The notes beneath the pieces were generated by a model. The model saw only the letters and a list, made by a program, of their open reading frames with translations, had not been told where the DNA came from and ran no database searches. Source: Epiperipatus broadwayi (Eukaryota; Onychophora; Udeonychophora; Euonychophora; Peripatidae). Taken from it: a DNA stretch of 64,000 bases. Location of the stretch: the NCBI GenBank assembly GCA_028023455.1, contig JAQFVV010006208.1:11676984-11740983 (forward strand). The letters run 5' to 3'. Positions 11,249 through 22,117 of this stretch are shown in pieces. How positions within the stretch are numbered: position 1 is the stretch's first letter; each line of letters opens with the position of its first letter. A program made the position numbers and the translations under genes.

Positions 11249-11443
11249 AGATCATCATCATCATCAACAACCATTATCAATCCACTGCAGGATGAAGGTT
11301 TCTCCAAGTTCAATCCATCTCCGATCTTTAGCTTCTCTTCTCCACATCACCCCTGTACACTTTCTCATCTCATCCATCCATCTCACATGTGGTCTCTTTC
11401 TGGGTCTTTTACAATCTCTTGAAATCCAGTTTAAATAGATATC
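11249..11443 (-). mobile_element. RTE-like LINE, ORF C-terminus and 3' tail
   Basis: The minus strand reads ISRDCKRPRKRPHVRWMDE, then RKCTGVMWRREAKDR and RWIELGETFILQWIDN, an undamaged RTE-like ORF end. The TGATGATGATGA tail is at the low-coordinate side. It is 5'-truncated. Confidence 0.85.
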
Positions 11444-11678
11444 ATACAATTTATGTAGGAGGTTTGGTGACAAAATAATAGGAATATTAATGACTGTGCT
11501 ATCTTTTATTAATATAATGTAAAACCACCCCTTACAACAAAAAAATTGTTTGAATTCATAATAGCCTAACATTCGTGACTTTTTTGGGTGTATTATATAT
11601 TTGTACAGTATTAAAAAAATATTATTTCATTTGTCAAGGTAGTGAGAAATCTAAATTATTTTGACACTAGTATAGATA

Positions 11679-12393
11679 ATAATTAAAAAAGCAAGTCATA
11701 TATAATGTGACGTTACTTTTATAAGCTGGTAGTTACAAAAATGCAATACAGAGAGCGTACCAATAGCTCAAACAAGTCCTTAATTAATAAGTGCGGTATG
11801 AGAAAATATTTAAAATCTCTATCCAGAACACTCTTATCTCCAGACCATGGTTTCGAGCTTATGGCTCACATCAGTGGAGCGCTAGAATATTCTAACACTA
11901 GACCTAAAATATCAACTCAAAAACCAGCACTTATTTCATACGTATACTTAAGTAGAAATTCTGAAATTTTCGGACATGAAAATGTCTTTAAAACCAGCTA
12001 TCTAACTTAAATAGCTATATGGGACTTGTTTTTTTAATTATTATAATTTTACCATTAAGGCTTTGGCTATGCTGAGGCTATTAAAATATGGTAGATCTGA
12101 ATTTAGTTCAGTCCCATATAGCTATTTAAGTTAGATAGCTGGATTTAAAGACATTTTCATATCCAAAAATTTCAGAGTTTCTACTTAAATATACATATGA
12201 AATAAGTGCTGGTTTTTGAGTTGATATTTTAGGTCTAGTGTCTGAATACTCTAGCGCTCCACTGACATGAGCCATAAGCTCGAAACAAGTTGGTCTGGAG
12301 ATGAGAGTGTTCTGGATAGAGATTTTAAATATTTTCTCATAGTGCACTTATTAATTAAGAGCTTGTTTGAGCTATTGGTACACTCTCTGTATT
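11679..12393. repeat. Family B foldback flanked as a unit by 13 bp duplication
   Basis: Left copy about 11688-12020 and right inverted copy about 12050-12393. ACTAGTATAGATA occurs at 11666-11678 and 12394-12406, so the inverted dimer as a whole appears to have been inserted. Each arm carries a hammerhead-like block: minus 11838-11879 (CTGATGT, GAGC/GCTC, GAAA, ACCATGGT, C, TGGAG pairing CTCCA) and plus 12257-12300 (CTGACAT). Core position 9 is T in both, so activity is doubtful. Confidence 0.8.
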
Positions 12394-12406
12394 ACTAGTA
12401 TAGATA

Positions 12407-13276
12407 GATATTAGAGCAATTCTCTAAGTCAGTTTCTGAAGAATGATAATTATTCAAGAGCCTGCCAAAATATACCAATTTGCATCACATAAAGATAATG
12501 CATTCTATTTTACAAGTTTTGTAAATTTACATAAATACTTCAAAATTATGGTTATTACATAGAAAAGTTTAAATTTGTAACTAAAAAAAAAAAAAAAAAC
12601 TACTGTTCATATTTGGACAAAACAAATCAAAGATAAATAAAAAGAGCAAATGTCTTAAAAATAAATAAATATCTCTAAACACATAGCAATCAAAACAGTA
12701 TTATAAATAATAAATCTTCAAGCATTATTATTTGATTATGGTAATCTGTAACATAGTATTCCAAGCTGCTTGAATATATCAGATCAAACTATCGAAAGTG
12801 ACTTAGCATATTATTATAACAGATGCTGAACCTTAAGCTTTTCTTATCTAAGCACTCCTAGCATTTATAATTAAATTGAATTACAATTGGTCTAAGAAAA
12901 GTTAACAACATATATAGAATTATAAGCTGCTTCTGAAAAGTGAACATACAAACAGATAACATTATTGCAGTGAAAAAAGTTAGAAAAATTGGATAATTTT
13001 TAGTTTTGTTAAAATAAATTATTCAGATGAATTAAGCCATCAGAATACACCAAAACATTTAAATAATTATAATTCATCCTATGAACATATAGAACTAAAC
13101 AAGAATGAAATATATCTTGTAATCAACGGAACAGGTAGAATTATTCACATGATGTAACTTCTACATTTATAAATTTGAATAAATTGACAAAAATTAAATT
13201 GTTAAAAATGTTGAAAATACAGTTTTATGAACAATAAAATGTATTTTATGGGTCTATTCAAATAGTCATTAGACTG
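12407..13276. other. AT-rich spacer
   Basis: I see no repeat family, ORF or RNA gene here, apart from an A run near 12585. Confidence 0.4.
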
Positions 13277-13618
13277 AATGAGTTTATAGGACAATAATAA
13301 TCTAACATAGCAAAAAATATAATCATGTGGAAAGAAATGGTCCAAGTTATATAGGAAAGAAAATTACAGCAAATACTAGAAGATAACAAAGAATGAGTTT
13401 ATAGGGCAATAATAGTCTAACATAGCAGAAAATATAATCATGTGGAAAAAATGGTCCAAGTTATATAGGAAAGAAAATTACAGCAAATACTAGAAGATAA
13501 CAAAAAATGAGTTTATAGGACAATAATAGTCTAACATAGCAGAACATATAATCATGTGGAAAGAAATGGTCCAGGTTATATAGGAAAGAAATTACAGCAA
13601 ATACTAGATGATAACAAA
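13277..13618. repeat. Minisatellite, three ~114 bp units
   Basis: Units 13277-13391, 13392-13505 and 13506-13618 each begin AATGAGTTTATAGG and share ATATAATCATGTGGAAA and TTACAGCAAATACTAGA. They differ at only a few positions, so the array is recent or homogenised. Confidence 0.9.
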
Positions 13619-14595
13619 TCTATAGTAAGACCAAAAAAATGCAAAGAACTTAAAAAAAAGATTGAGATGAATGAGAACTAAAAGACAAAATGCAATAGAT
13701 TAAAAAAATTAAAGGAAGAAATCTGAAACTTGCCATCTCAAAACATGAAATAAAGCATAATCTAAAATCTTAGGGACGAAAAGAAATGAATGTAGAAAAA
13801 CTGTTGATATAATTCTATCAATAATGAGTTGATAAACCTGACAGCAGAAACGTATTATGATAAATAAATTTTAAAACGTGCATATTTTGAAAATAATCTG
13901 AAAGTCACACAGTTTCATCATAAAAATGTTTATATATAGAAGGATAGATAAAAATATTGAGAAAATGCTACCAATTGTAGACAAACTTTTTTTCTTGATC
14001 ATAAAGTCTCTTTAGAATTAAAAAAAAAAAACCTGCTTTCTGGACAATCGCTTATCAAAATATACTATTTTATTTCTTTATTCTGATTTTCAATAATTTT
14101 TATTTTGCAAAAACAAACGTATATTACTTTAATAAAAAAAAATTTAATGGTTTATAATTTCAGAACAAATATCTATATTAATAAACGAATTATAATATAT
14201 TGTTTAATTTGTGGATCTATAAAATTATATTTTGTAATAGATTTTTACTTTAATAATGAAAAAAAAAAAAAACAGATAAAAAATGATAAAAAGAAAAATA
14301 ATCTTTGTTATGAACAATACAATTCTTTATTCTTTTTCTTTCCCCCTTTTTTTTTTTTTACAAATTCTTTTCTTTATATATATAAAAAAAATAGCATTTT
14401 AAAGCTCTATTATTGTTTTATCTCAATTCCAATAACCATTTTTGAATAAAACATATGTCAGTCGCTTTATTTTTCCTAGAGTTATCTACTTTGGAGGTCT
14501 GTAGACAGCTGGTATTAAATACAAAATATCAGTTTTATTTCTACACACAAAACGTAGACATTTATAAATGTTTTTTTTTTTTTTCATGTGTCATA

Positions 14596-14674
14596 CCATC
14601 GGCCGGAAAGCGAACCCGCACACCCGAGACAACTGCTTGTAAGGCGGCTGTGCTGACTACTCGATCACCAACGC
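14596..14674 (-). mobile_element. tRNA-derived mini-SINE
   Basis: The minus strand starts GCGTTGGTGATCGAGTAGTC, includes CTTACAA in the anticodon-loop position (anticodon TAC) and B-box-like GGTTCGCTTTCC. It is followed by ATGACACATG and an A-rich tail (T run 14572-14584). A short insertion lies before the B box. No clear duplication. Confidence 0.8.
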
Positions 14675-14954
14675 TTGATGTTTTTATACATCTTTTTACA
14701 AATGAACACATGATTTCACGTTATAGAGAATGATAGAAAAAAATTACGATATTGTTTAATACTTGATATATACGTGAAAGGTTGTAAAGGATCACATGAC
14801 ATAGTGGTAATGTATCTGCCTACCATGTCCACAACCTGGGCTGGAAAAAAAAAATCAGGTTTTAATCTGGTTCAGGAATTTTTATTCTAAGAGCCAGTCC
14901 ATAGCTAATTCAGTTAATGAACAAATATTGGTCAATAAATAGATATTTAACTTC

Positions 14955-15387
14955 CTCATAAAATTAAATCGCTCCTCGCTGCCCACTAACCAGTTTCTCA
15001 TCTACAGAAGAGGGTTCTCAAAATTGGACTCACAGTGTCAGCTTTGTAAAACAGAGGAAGAATCCTTTCAGCACCCTACAACATAACTGCCGTTTTTTCT
15101 ATCCGCTTAGACTTATACTTAAAGAAAAAGTGTCAGTAGACACTCATAACCTCTTGTCGCTTAAAAAATGCCTTCAACACGAGTCTTCTCCATCATCAGG
15201 TTAGTCACCTTTGTGACATTCGCTCTGTGGTTCACCAGATGTAAACATGTTTTTGTTCAAACAGATCTCAACGTCTGCCAAACTTTCTGTAGCATATTAG
15301 GCAAAATCAAAGATAGAGACAAATTCTTAGCACCTGAAAAACTTTTTCGAGCTACCTGGTCAAGAATAGGCTTCAATATAGAATAGA
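14955..15387 (+). pseudogene. Non-LTR retrotransposon RT C-terminal region, decayed
   Basis: Translation shows a zinc-binding-like cluster C-x2-C ... H (QCQLCKTEEESFQHP near 15030-15080), typical of the region after reverse transcriptase in LINE proteins. After stops, a 72-residue open stretch from 15168 contains FSIIRLVTFVTFALWFTRCK. A related stretch (FPIIRLSIFITYSIWFVRCK) is at 36480-36560. Clade not determined. Confidence 0.5.
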
Positions 15388-15782
15388 AAGTTAGCCTAAT
15401 CTGCAAGGTTGCCTAGATTAACTTTGAACTAACTGATATAGGTCTCGATCTACCTTTCTCTCCAAGATCAAATGTATAAATGTGTATAGGAATAAATCTT
15501 TATAACCTTAATAAATAAAAAAATTAAGGCAAGAGTAAAAATGCTTCAAAAGTTTATTATCCAACAATTGGCAGACCTAATAATTAATCACTTCTTTCCT
15601 ATTTTTTTTTGAAAGTGGCTATTGGAGAGATGGGCTATTTAATGATTGTTTTTATCTTTCCTATTTTACATTAAAGGTACACTAACAAAATAGTGACATA
15701 TCAATAAGTCATTATTAAAAATATTCACACCCTTGATTAATTAGCTGTATTAAGAGAAAAAATCAGCTACTTTTATATATAT

Positions 15783-17821
15783 TGTAATGGAAACGTATAT
15801 GTAGCAGCCCTACGATTGGACTAGCCAAATGTAATGGAACCTATAATTCAGAGCCTCACTTGAATGCTCCAAATGTAATGGAACTTAAGGTAGCCCATGT
15901 TTGAACAAGTTAAATATAATGGATCGTACTTGCTACATTCCATTTAAATTGAAGAAAGACAAAATTATCCCGGTTATATAAATAATGTAATGGAAACTAT
16001 ATGGTAGCTCATAATTAAGCAAGTTAAATATAATGGAATGTATATGAGTTATTCCATTTATATTAAAGAATGAAGAAAAACAAACTTGTTCCAATTATAT
16101 TTTAATAAATTGTTTAAATTGCCCTCCCAGCTAGCTTTATATAAAACAAATCTAAAATCATACTAATCAATGAGATCTTTCATTATAATTTATCTTTTAG
16201 GTTGATGTGACTAACTAATCAAATATATATATCAAAAATAAAAGGGACTTTTATTAAATTCAAATATACACATCTACTATATAAATTTATGTACCTCTAA
16301 ATATGTGTATGAAAAATAATATATGTAAGTGACCTACAAATCAAGTAATAAATGAAATAAGAAATTATCTTTTATTAAGTCGTAAATTTAATTAATTTAC
16401 TAATAACTTTGGCATTAAGAAAATAAGAATAATATAGTATCGATCTTTAAATAATTACAAAGGCATTATTTATAAAAATAAATAGCACATCTTTATTTTA
16501 TGTTATCGTTTGACTTTAAATAATATTAATGTTTCAATATTAATATAAACAATAAATATATAAAGACATATTTCTGCCTAATAGTTGTAATGTAAAGATA
16601 ATAATTAATATATAGTACCTCAACTTATAAATTATATTTTCAGATTTTAAAATTATTTAAATATTTATCTTAAACATCATCTGTTATACGTTTAATGTTA
16701 TAATAGAACAAGACGCTTAAATTGATCATTCACAAACGTTACATTTTACAATGAAAAAAAAATAAACAAAAAAAAAAAAATATATCAATCTCAAAAATGT
16801 ATATCCACACATCACTCATATATATATAAAATTATTAAATACCTTTTTAAAAGTTCACTTAGTTGATTGTCCTTTTTAAGAATTAATTTAGTCCATGAGT
16901 TTTTTCATCTGTATATTTTTTTATTTTTATTTTTAGAATGCATTCTATTAAAAGAACGACGAAACGATTTCATTAAAGAAGATTATTAATTCTTGAATAT
17001 ATGCATATTTTATTAAAATGTTAAATCCAGTACATCAATTACAATTACTTCCAGATTAGAATTAAATTGACGATAATACATTTAAGATAGCTATACCAGC
17101 TTTTAATTCCAGACGCGATGAAATTTATACGTTGAAAATTTTAGTTGTTCCATTGAAAAATTGCTTTAGAATATATGAAAGCGATGATGATGATGCAGCC
17201 CTAGCTGCGATATATCCTTATTACCCCGTCATAATTTATATGTTTATTACAAAATATATACGTTACTTCAGTATTTTAAAAATGGTAAACTTTAAAGAAA
17301 TAAAATGTAATAAAATTCTATCCTTCAGTTGTTTGTTCTATATCCCATTTTTTAATAAGCAATCCTAATAATGGCTTCCTTATTATTGTCGCGTGGTTCC
17401 ATGCCAGCAGATGCTATTTTAAAACTCATGTTATATATATATGTTCTCTTTTACAACAATTAACATCAAAATAAAAATAAAATATCAAGTATACATATAA
17501 AAAGTATCAAATCGAAAATTTAACATCTTTTAAAATATACATAAATAATTATTTATTGCATTTAATAATCATTATAAATAAAATAATCTTTTTTTTAATC
17601 AACAATTTATATGTCCTTATTTATTTTAATAATTAAATGTTTATAACGATGTACTATCAATATATATAAATAAAATAATAACTTCAAATAATAACTATAT
17701 TTAATAAACATAAAAGAAAAATTTAAATATTTCATATGTAAACTTCAACTTAAAGAGATTTTTTTTTTAATAACAAATAACAAATTTTTAAAATATAAAT
17801 ATCGACCTATTGATATTTACA
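15783..17821 (-). repeat. 3' LTR of the Gypsy element
   Basis: The LTR is about 2039 bp and in element orientation begins TGTAAATATC and ends CCATTACA. It is identical to 25678-27718 except for roughly a dozen substitutions and a few homopolymer indels. The flank at 15777-15782 and the flank after 27718 both read ATATAT, consistent with a 4 or 6 bp duplication in a low-complexity target. The end-proximal 260 bp repeat the terminal motif TGTAATGGAA (plus strand) at 15783, 15830, 15874 and 15986, with TATAATGGA variants at 15915 and 16029. Confidence 0.95.
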
Positions 17822-17838
17822 ATTCCCTCAAATCCACC
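17822..17838 (-). promoter_or_regulatory. Candidate polypurine tract
   Basis: Immediately upstream of the 3' LTR in element sense the sequence is GGTGGATTTGAGGGAAT, the best purine-rich stretch at the position where plus-strand synthesis should be primed. It is interrupted by pyrimidines, so the call is positional. Confidence 0.5.
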
Positions 17839-18105
17839 GAAAAAAAAAAAAAATGTCTTTGCAAATAACTAATTAATTATGAAATATCGAAAAACTTCTC
17901 AAATTTGTAATCTTTCTAAGGACTAACATGGTTTAAAGAATATTATTTTTCTTATTAATAACCACATTCATTTACTTATATCTATCTCTCAGATCATCTA
18001 GATATTTGTCCAAAATTTTTTAAAAATATATAATAATCAAAAGTGCCTTTTCAATTCTTCCTGTAAAGAATTTCCAGTATGTTAAACTTTGTGAAAAAGT
18101 TTGCC

Positions 18106-18737
18106 CTAATTTACAAGATTTTCATATAGCATTTTGGTATAACTCAATTGCTTTTGAATAATTTTGAGATAAGTACCTAAAGATTTTGCTATGAACTCCC
18201 TAGATTCTACATCTATATCCTTTACATAAATAGTAACTTGATCATAAGCACTAACATAACTCTTAACTTTATCAATAATAGTTGCTATTTTATCAGATAA
18301 TCTTACTTTTCCTTTGACTATCTTGATAAACATCATCGACTTGAGTAAGTCTTTATTTTACTTATTCTAGGTTCAATTAAAAACAATTCTCTGGATAATT
18401 TTGAATGGTATTCATTCAAATTTCCTAAATAATCCTTTAAAAATCGCAAATCAGTGTGATATAATTTCAACATTAAAGAACTCTTGAAAATCATTTTGTT
18501 TTACAACAATAACATTATTATATTAATTATTTTCAGTTTAACTTTAGGTTTACTTAAATTTCTTTCCTTAGTTATATTTTCTTGAAGAAAATCTTTATTA
18601 TTTATCTTTCTATCTATAACTTTAAGTTTAACTTTAGCTTTTCCAATATCTTTTATAAAATCTATACTTCTTTTAAGATAATTTATTTTAAACTTATCTC
18701 TACTCATTTCTTTGAATTTTACTTTAATTTTCTTCAT
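18106..18737 (-). pseudogene. Decayed third ORF of the Gypsy element
   Basis: Between the pol stop and the 3' LTR lie three consecutive minus-strand open stretches: 18737-18501 (78 residues), about 18490-18337 (53 residues, starting MIFKSSLMLKLYH), and 18336-18106 (76 residues, starting MMFIKIVKGK). Their composition is alike: Lys/Ile-rich, predicted helical, no signal peptide or membrane segment. Breaks between them are a stop and a single frame change. The position is that of env or an accessory gene, but no fusion-protein feature is visible and I recognise no family. It could also be an unrelated AT-rich fluke. Confidence 0.4.
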
Positions 18738-18830
18738 ATTTTTATTTTTCTATTACAAATTTCATAATAAATTCTATAAGTAAAAACTGTTAATATAAGT
18801 TTTACATTAAAATATTTATTAAACTATTAA

Positions 18831-21800
18831 CTAATCATAATGTATGGGCCGAAGACTTCTAGCATTATAGGTTCCCTTTGAACCATCATGCATATGAACC
18901 ACATAAGCATTTGTTCCAATTTTTTTTTCGATCCGATATGGTCCTTCATAAATATTAAAAAATTTCTTAAATTTGTGGTCTTGTGGATTACTAACATGAG
19001 GTGTACGAATTAACACCATATCTCCTTCCTTGAATTGACTGGGATGCTGTGGACCTTGTAATCCCCGTTTGTCTCCCATTTTTGTCATATTTTCTTTAGC
19101 TTTAATGATATCATTATTGTGATCTGGCTCCTCCACTATAACAGGTAATAAAGTTTTAATTATACTTTGCTCTTCCTTTCCAAAATGCAGCCGCATAGGT
19201 GTAAAACCTGTAGATTCATTTCTAGTCATGTTAATGTATAATAATACCTGCTTTAATTGGTTTACCCAACCACGATGGTTTCCTTCTAGATATACCCTAA
19301 ATAACCGACTTAATTCTCTCATAACCCTCTCACATGGGTTAGATTGAGGGTTACGAATAGAAATCAATACAGGTTTAATGTTTTGCCTACATAACCAATT
19401 TTTCCATTCTTCAGACATAAATGAAGTAGCATGATCGGTCAAAATTGATTCTGGTTTTCCAACTATTGGGAATTGAAAGTTTGTCATTACTTTGATGACA
19501 TCATTAGCTGCAGCTTTTCTCACTGGATAAGCAGTAACATATTTTGTAAATAAATCATATGTCACTAACAAAAATTTGTATTGCCGATAAGAGGGTAAAG
19601 GACCATAAAAATCAATGGCCAAAATTTCATTAGGCTTGTTTGGTAATATAGGCTGCCATTTTCCCGCATATGACCTATTCAGATACTTTGTTTTAAGACA
19701 GATTTCACACAATTGTAAAGTATCCAGTATAGATGTATACATTCGAGGCCAATAAAATAATTTACGTAAAGCATACTCTATTTTTCTAGGACCATAATGT
19801 CCATACAGACAATGTACATAATTTATAAGTCTTTTCCTAATATTGCTAGGAACATAAACTCTCCATGATCCAGAATTTGTAATATCTACTTGATACATTA
19901 ATATACCTTTTGACAATTGATACCTTATTAATTCTCCGTTAGTTAGTGGCTCTGCCATTCCCATTGCAATAGTATTGTCATTCAATTGGGACATTATAGG
20001 CCCCAATTTAGGATCCTGTAATTGAAGTTCACTAATATTGGTTAAATCTTTTTCTACAGAGTCGTCGATTACTAAAGTAATAGCTGTCAAAATTAAGTTT
20101 CCTGTATAATTCATAGGTTGATCTGGGCATTCCATTGGGTTTCGACTAAGAATATCAGGTACTATATTATTTTTACCTTGACAGTATTGCACAGTGTAGT
20201 TAAATTGTTGCAAAAATAAACTCCATCTCACCAAGCGGTCATTATTTAGATATCCTTTATTTAAAAATTCCAAACTCTTATGGTCTGTTATCACTACCAC
20301 TTGGGATCCCAACAAAAATTGTTTAAGTTTAGTGAAAGCCCAAACTACTGCCAAAGCTTCTTTCTCTGTTGTGGAATAATGCATTTCAGCCCCTTTTAAC
20401 CTACGGCTTAAAAAATATAATATTAATGGTTTACCTTCTACACTCATTTGAAATAGCACCACTCCAAGTCCATACCCACTGCTATCTGTTTGAACATAAA
20501 ATGGCTGTTGAAAATTTGGATAATGTAAAATTACTGTTTCCAAAAATTTTGCTTTCACATGCTCTAATTCTACTTGATGAATATCTAACCATTTCCATTT
20601 AATATCCTTTTTCAACAATTGTGACATGTGAATTGTATCTAAAGCAAAATTTTTATAAAAGCGATGGTAAAAATTGCATAATCCAAAGAATGAACGCAGT
20701 TGCTTTTTATTTTCAGGTTGTGGAAAATTTTTTATAGCTTTAATTTTGTCAGGATGAGGCTTAATTCCTGCTGCACCTACCAAATGCCCTAAAAAGATGA
20801 TTTCTTCAGTAGCAAAGGTACTTTTCTTTAGATTAATTTTGATGTTTTTATTCTTACATTCTTGAAGAAATGCTTTTAAATGTTGTAAATGTTCATTCAT
20901 ATCCCGTGAAGCAATAACAATGTCATCTACATACATCACTAATATGTTCTTAATTTCTGTAGATAAAACTTGATTTAAACAACGAATTAAACTTGCCCCA
21001 CTATTAACTAATCCGAATGGCATCCTTTGGAACATATAAGATTGTCCCTCATATTTGAAAGCAGTATATTTTTGATCTTCTAGGTGTAAATAAATCTGCC
21101 AATAACTGGCTGTCAAATCTACAGTAGTGAATATCTTTTTTCCTTCAAAACGAGCTAAGAGTTCCTGTACTATTGGAGGAACATCACGTTCCGGAATTGT
21201 CCTACGATTTAAAAATCGGGCATCTAAACAAATGCGAGCTGATCCATCCTTCTTTTTGACAATAACTAAAGGGTTATTAAATGCTGAAGCAGATTTTTTG
21301 ATAACACCCCATTCCATCATTTGGTTAATTTGCTTATCCACTTCTTTTTTATATTGATAAGGTATTGGGTAGGATTTGCACTGAAAGGGTTCCAAATTAT
21401 TCAATCGTATCCGGTGGACATACCCTTTGATGATTCCAGGTTGTTTTGAAAAAACGTTTTTATAATTACATAATATTAAAGATAAGGCCTTTTTTATTTC
21501 ATCAGTTAAACCAGTTGATTCATTTATTTTTAATTTTACATCAAGATCAGTTGTAATTGTTTCTATACAACTTAAATTTAAGGATTGGTGCAGTACATAT
21601 TGCTTAAAATGAATAATTTCACCTTTACATATTAATTGTTTTGCCATATAATCTATAATGCAACCATGCATCTGAAGAAAATCTGATCCCAAAATCACAG
21701 CATGTACTAATCCCGCCATTATCAAAAAAACATGTTCTTGGCTTACTGAATTGAATTGTACTGTTAACCATACTTGTTGAGGAATTAATTTAGCTTTTCG

Positions 21801-22079
21801 TCCATTGGCTAAGGTAACCTGAAAGGATTGTTTTATGGGCAAGGATGGAACAATTATACCCACTTCTAAAAATTGGTGAAACAATTCATCTGAAATGATA
21901 GAAGCCTGACTACCGGTATCAACTAAAGCTTTAACTTCAATTTTTTCAATCATGATCATAATTTCTGGACAATTACTAAAAATAAATTGATTCTCTATTT
22001 CCTCTACTCCAAAATCTTCCATTTCAAATTCTATTGAATTTAAAGCTATAATTAAATCGTTCCTCTCCATATCAATCAT
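18831..22079 (-). CDS. pol: Gypsy Pol polyprotein: protease, RT, RNase H, integrase
   Basis: The 1082 residues form one open frame. The aspartic protease has DTGS at 54-57 and a second ILGSDF loop near 129-134. Reverse transcriptase spans about 225-400 with TVDLTASYWQI near 319 and YVDD at 383-386. RNase H has TDSS at 531-534, TEKEAL at 571-576, TDHKSL at 598-603 and PDILSR at 641-646. Integrase has an HHCC zinc finger (H756, H761, C791, C794), the catalytic triad D823, D882, E917 with the standard 35-residue spacing, and a C-terminal GPY/F module (GPY at 1046-1048). No chromodomain follows. The start used is the first ATG (22079), 38 nt after the gag stop. The frame is also open upstream across the gag stop, so expression by frameshift is possible. 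All catalytic residues are present, so the enzyme could be functional. Confidence 0.95.
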   Translation of the reverse strand: MIDMERNDLIIALNSIEFEMEDFGVEEIENQFIFSNCPEIMIMIEKIEVKALVDTGSQASIISDELFHQFLEVGIIVPSLPIKQSFQVTLANGRKAKLIPQQVWLTVQFNSVSQEHVFLIMAGLVHAVILGSDFLQMHGCIIDYMAKQLICKGEIIHFKQYVLHQSLNLSCIETITTDLDVKLKINESTGLTDEIKKALSLILCNYKNVFSKQPGIIKGYVHRIRLNNLEPFQCKSYPIPYQYKKEVDKQINQMMEWGVIKKSASAFNNPLVIVKKKDGSARICLDARFLNRRTIPERDVPPIVQELLARFEGKKIFTTVDLTASYWQIYLHLEDQKYTAFKYEGQSYMFQRMPFGLVNSGASLIRCLNQVLSTEIKNILVMYVDDIVIASRDMNEHLQHLKAFLQECKNKNIKINLKKSTFATEEIIFLGHLVGAAGIKPHPDKIKAIKNFPQPENKKQLRSFFGLCNFYHRFYKNFALDTIHMSQLLKKDIKWKWLDIHQVELEHVKAKFLETVILHYPNFQQPFYVQTDSSGYGLGVVLFQMSVEGKPLILYFLSRRLKGAEMHYSTTEKEALAVVWAFTKLKQFLLGSQVVVITDHKSLEFLNKGYLNNDRLVRWSLFLQQFNYTVQYCQGKNNIVPDILSRNPMECPDQPMNYTGNLILTAITLVIDDSVEKDLTNISELQLQDPKLGPIMSQLNDNTIAMGMAEPLTNGELIRYQLSKGILMYQVDITNSGSWRVYVPSNIRKRLINYVHCLYGHYGPRKIEYALRKLFYWPRMYTSILDTLQLCEICLKTKYLNRSYAGKWQPILPNKPNEILAIDFYGPLPSYRQYKFLLVTYDLFTKYVTAYPVRKAAANDVIKVMTNFQFPIVGKPESILTDHATSFMSEEWKNWLCRQNIKPVLISIRNPQSNPCERVMRELSRLFRVYLEGNHRGWVNQLKQVLLYINMTRNESTGFTPMRLHFGKEEQSIIKTLLPVIVEEPDHNNDIIKAKENMTKMGDKRGLQGPQHPSQFKEGDMVLIRTPHVSNPQDHKFKKFFNIYEGPYRIEKKIGTNAYVVHMHDGSKGTYNARSLRPIHYD

Positions 22080-22117
22080 TGGTCCCCGCAGTGAGGAACA
22101 CTGCCACGAGGCCCTAC

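Noticed and set aside
11741-12347. Frames of 89 and 73 codons on opposite strands with similar proteins
   Set aside because: They are the same family B repeat read in its two inverted arms; the similarity is a palindrome effect, not a gene pair.
13277-13618. CRISPR-like array
   Set aside because: Units are directly adjacent ~114 bp repeats with no spacers and the context is eukaryotic.
14105-14449. 114-codon plus frame
   Set aside because: Translation of A/T homopolymers (Lys, Phe, Ile, Tyr, Asn runs); low complexity.
15040-15080. Host zinc-finger exon
   Set aside because: The C-x2-C...H cluster fits the post-RT region of LINE proteins and a homologous fragment occurs at 36425.
20369-21357. 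Plus-strand frames of 76-77 codons opposite pol
   Set aside because: Antisense shadows of a strongly supported pol gene.
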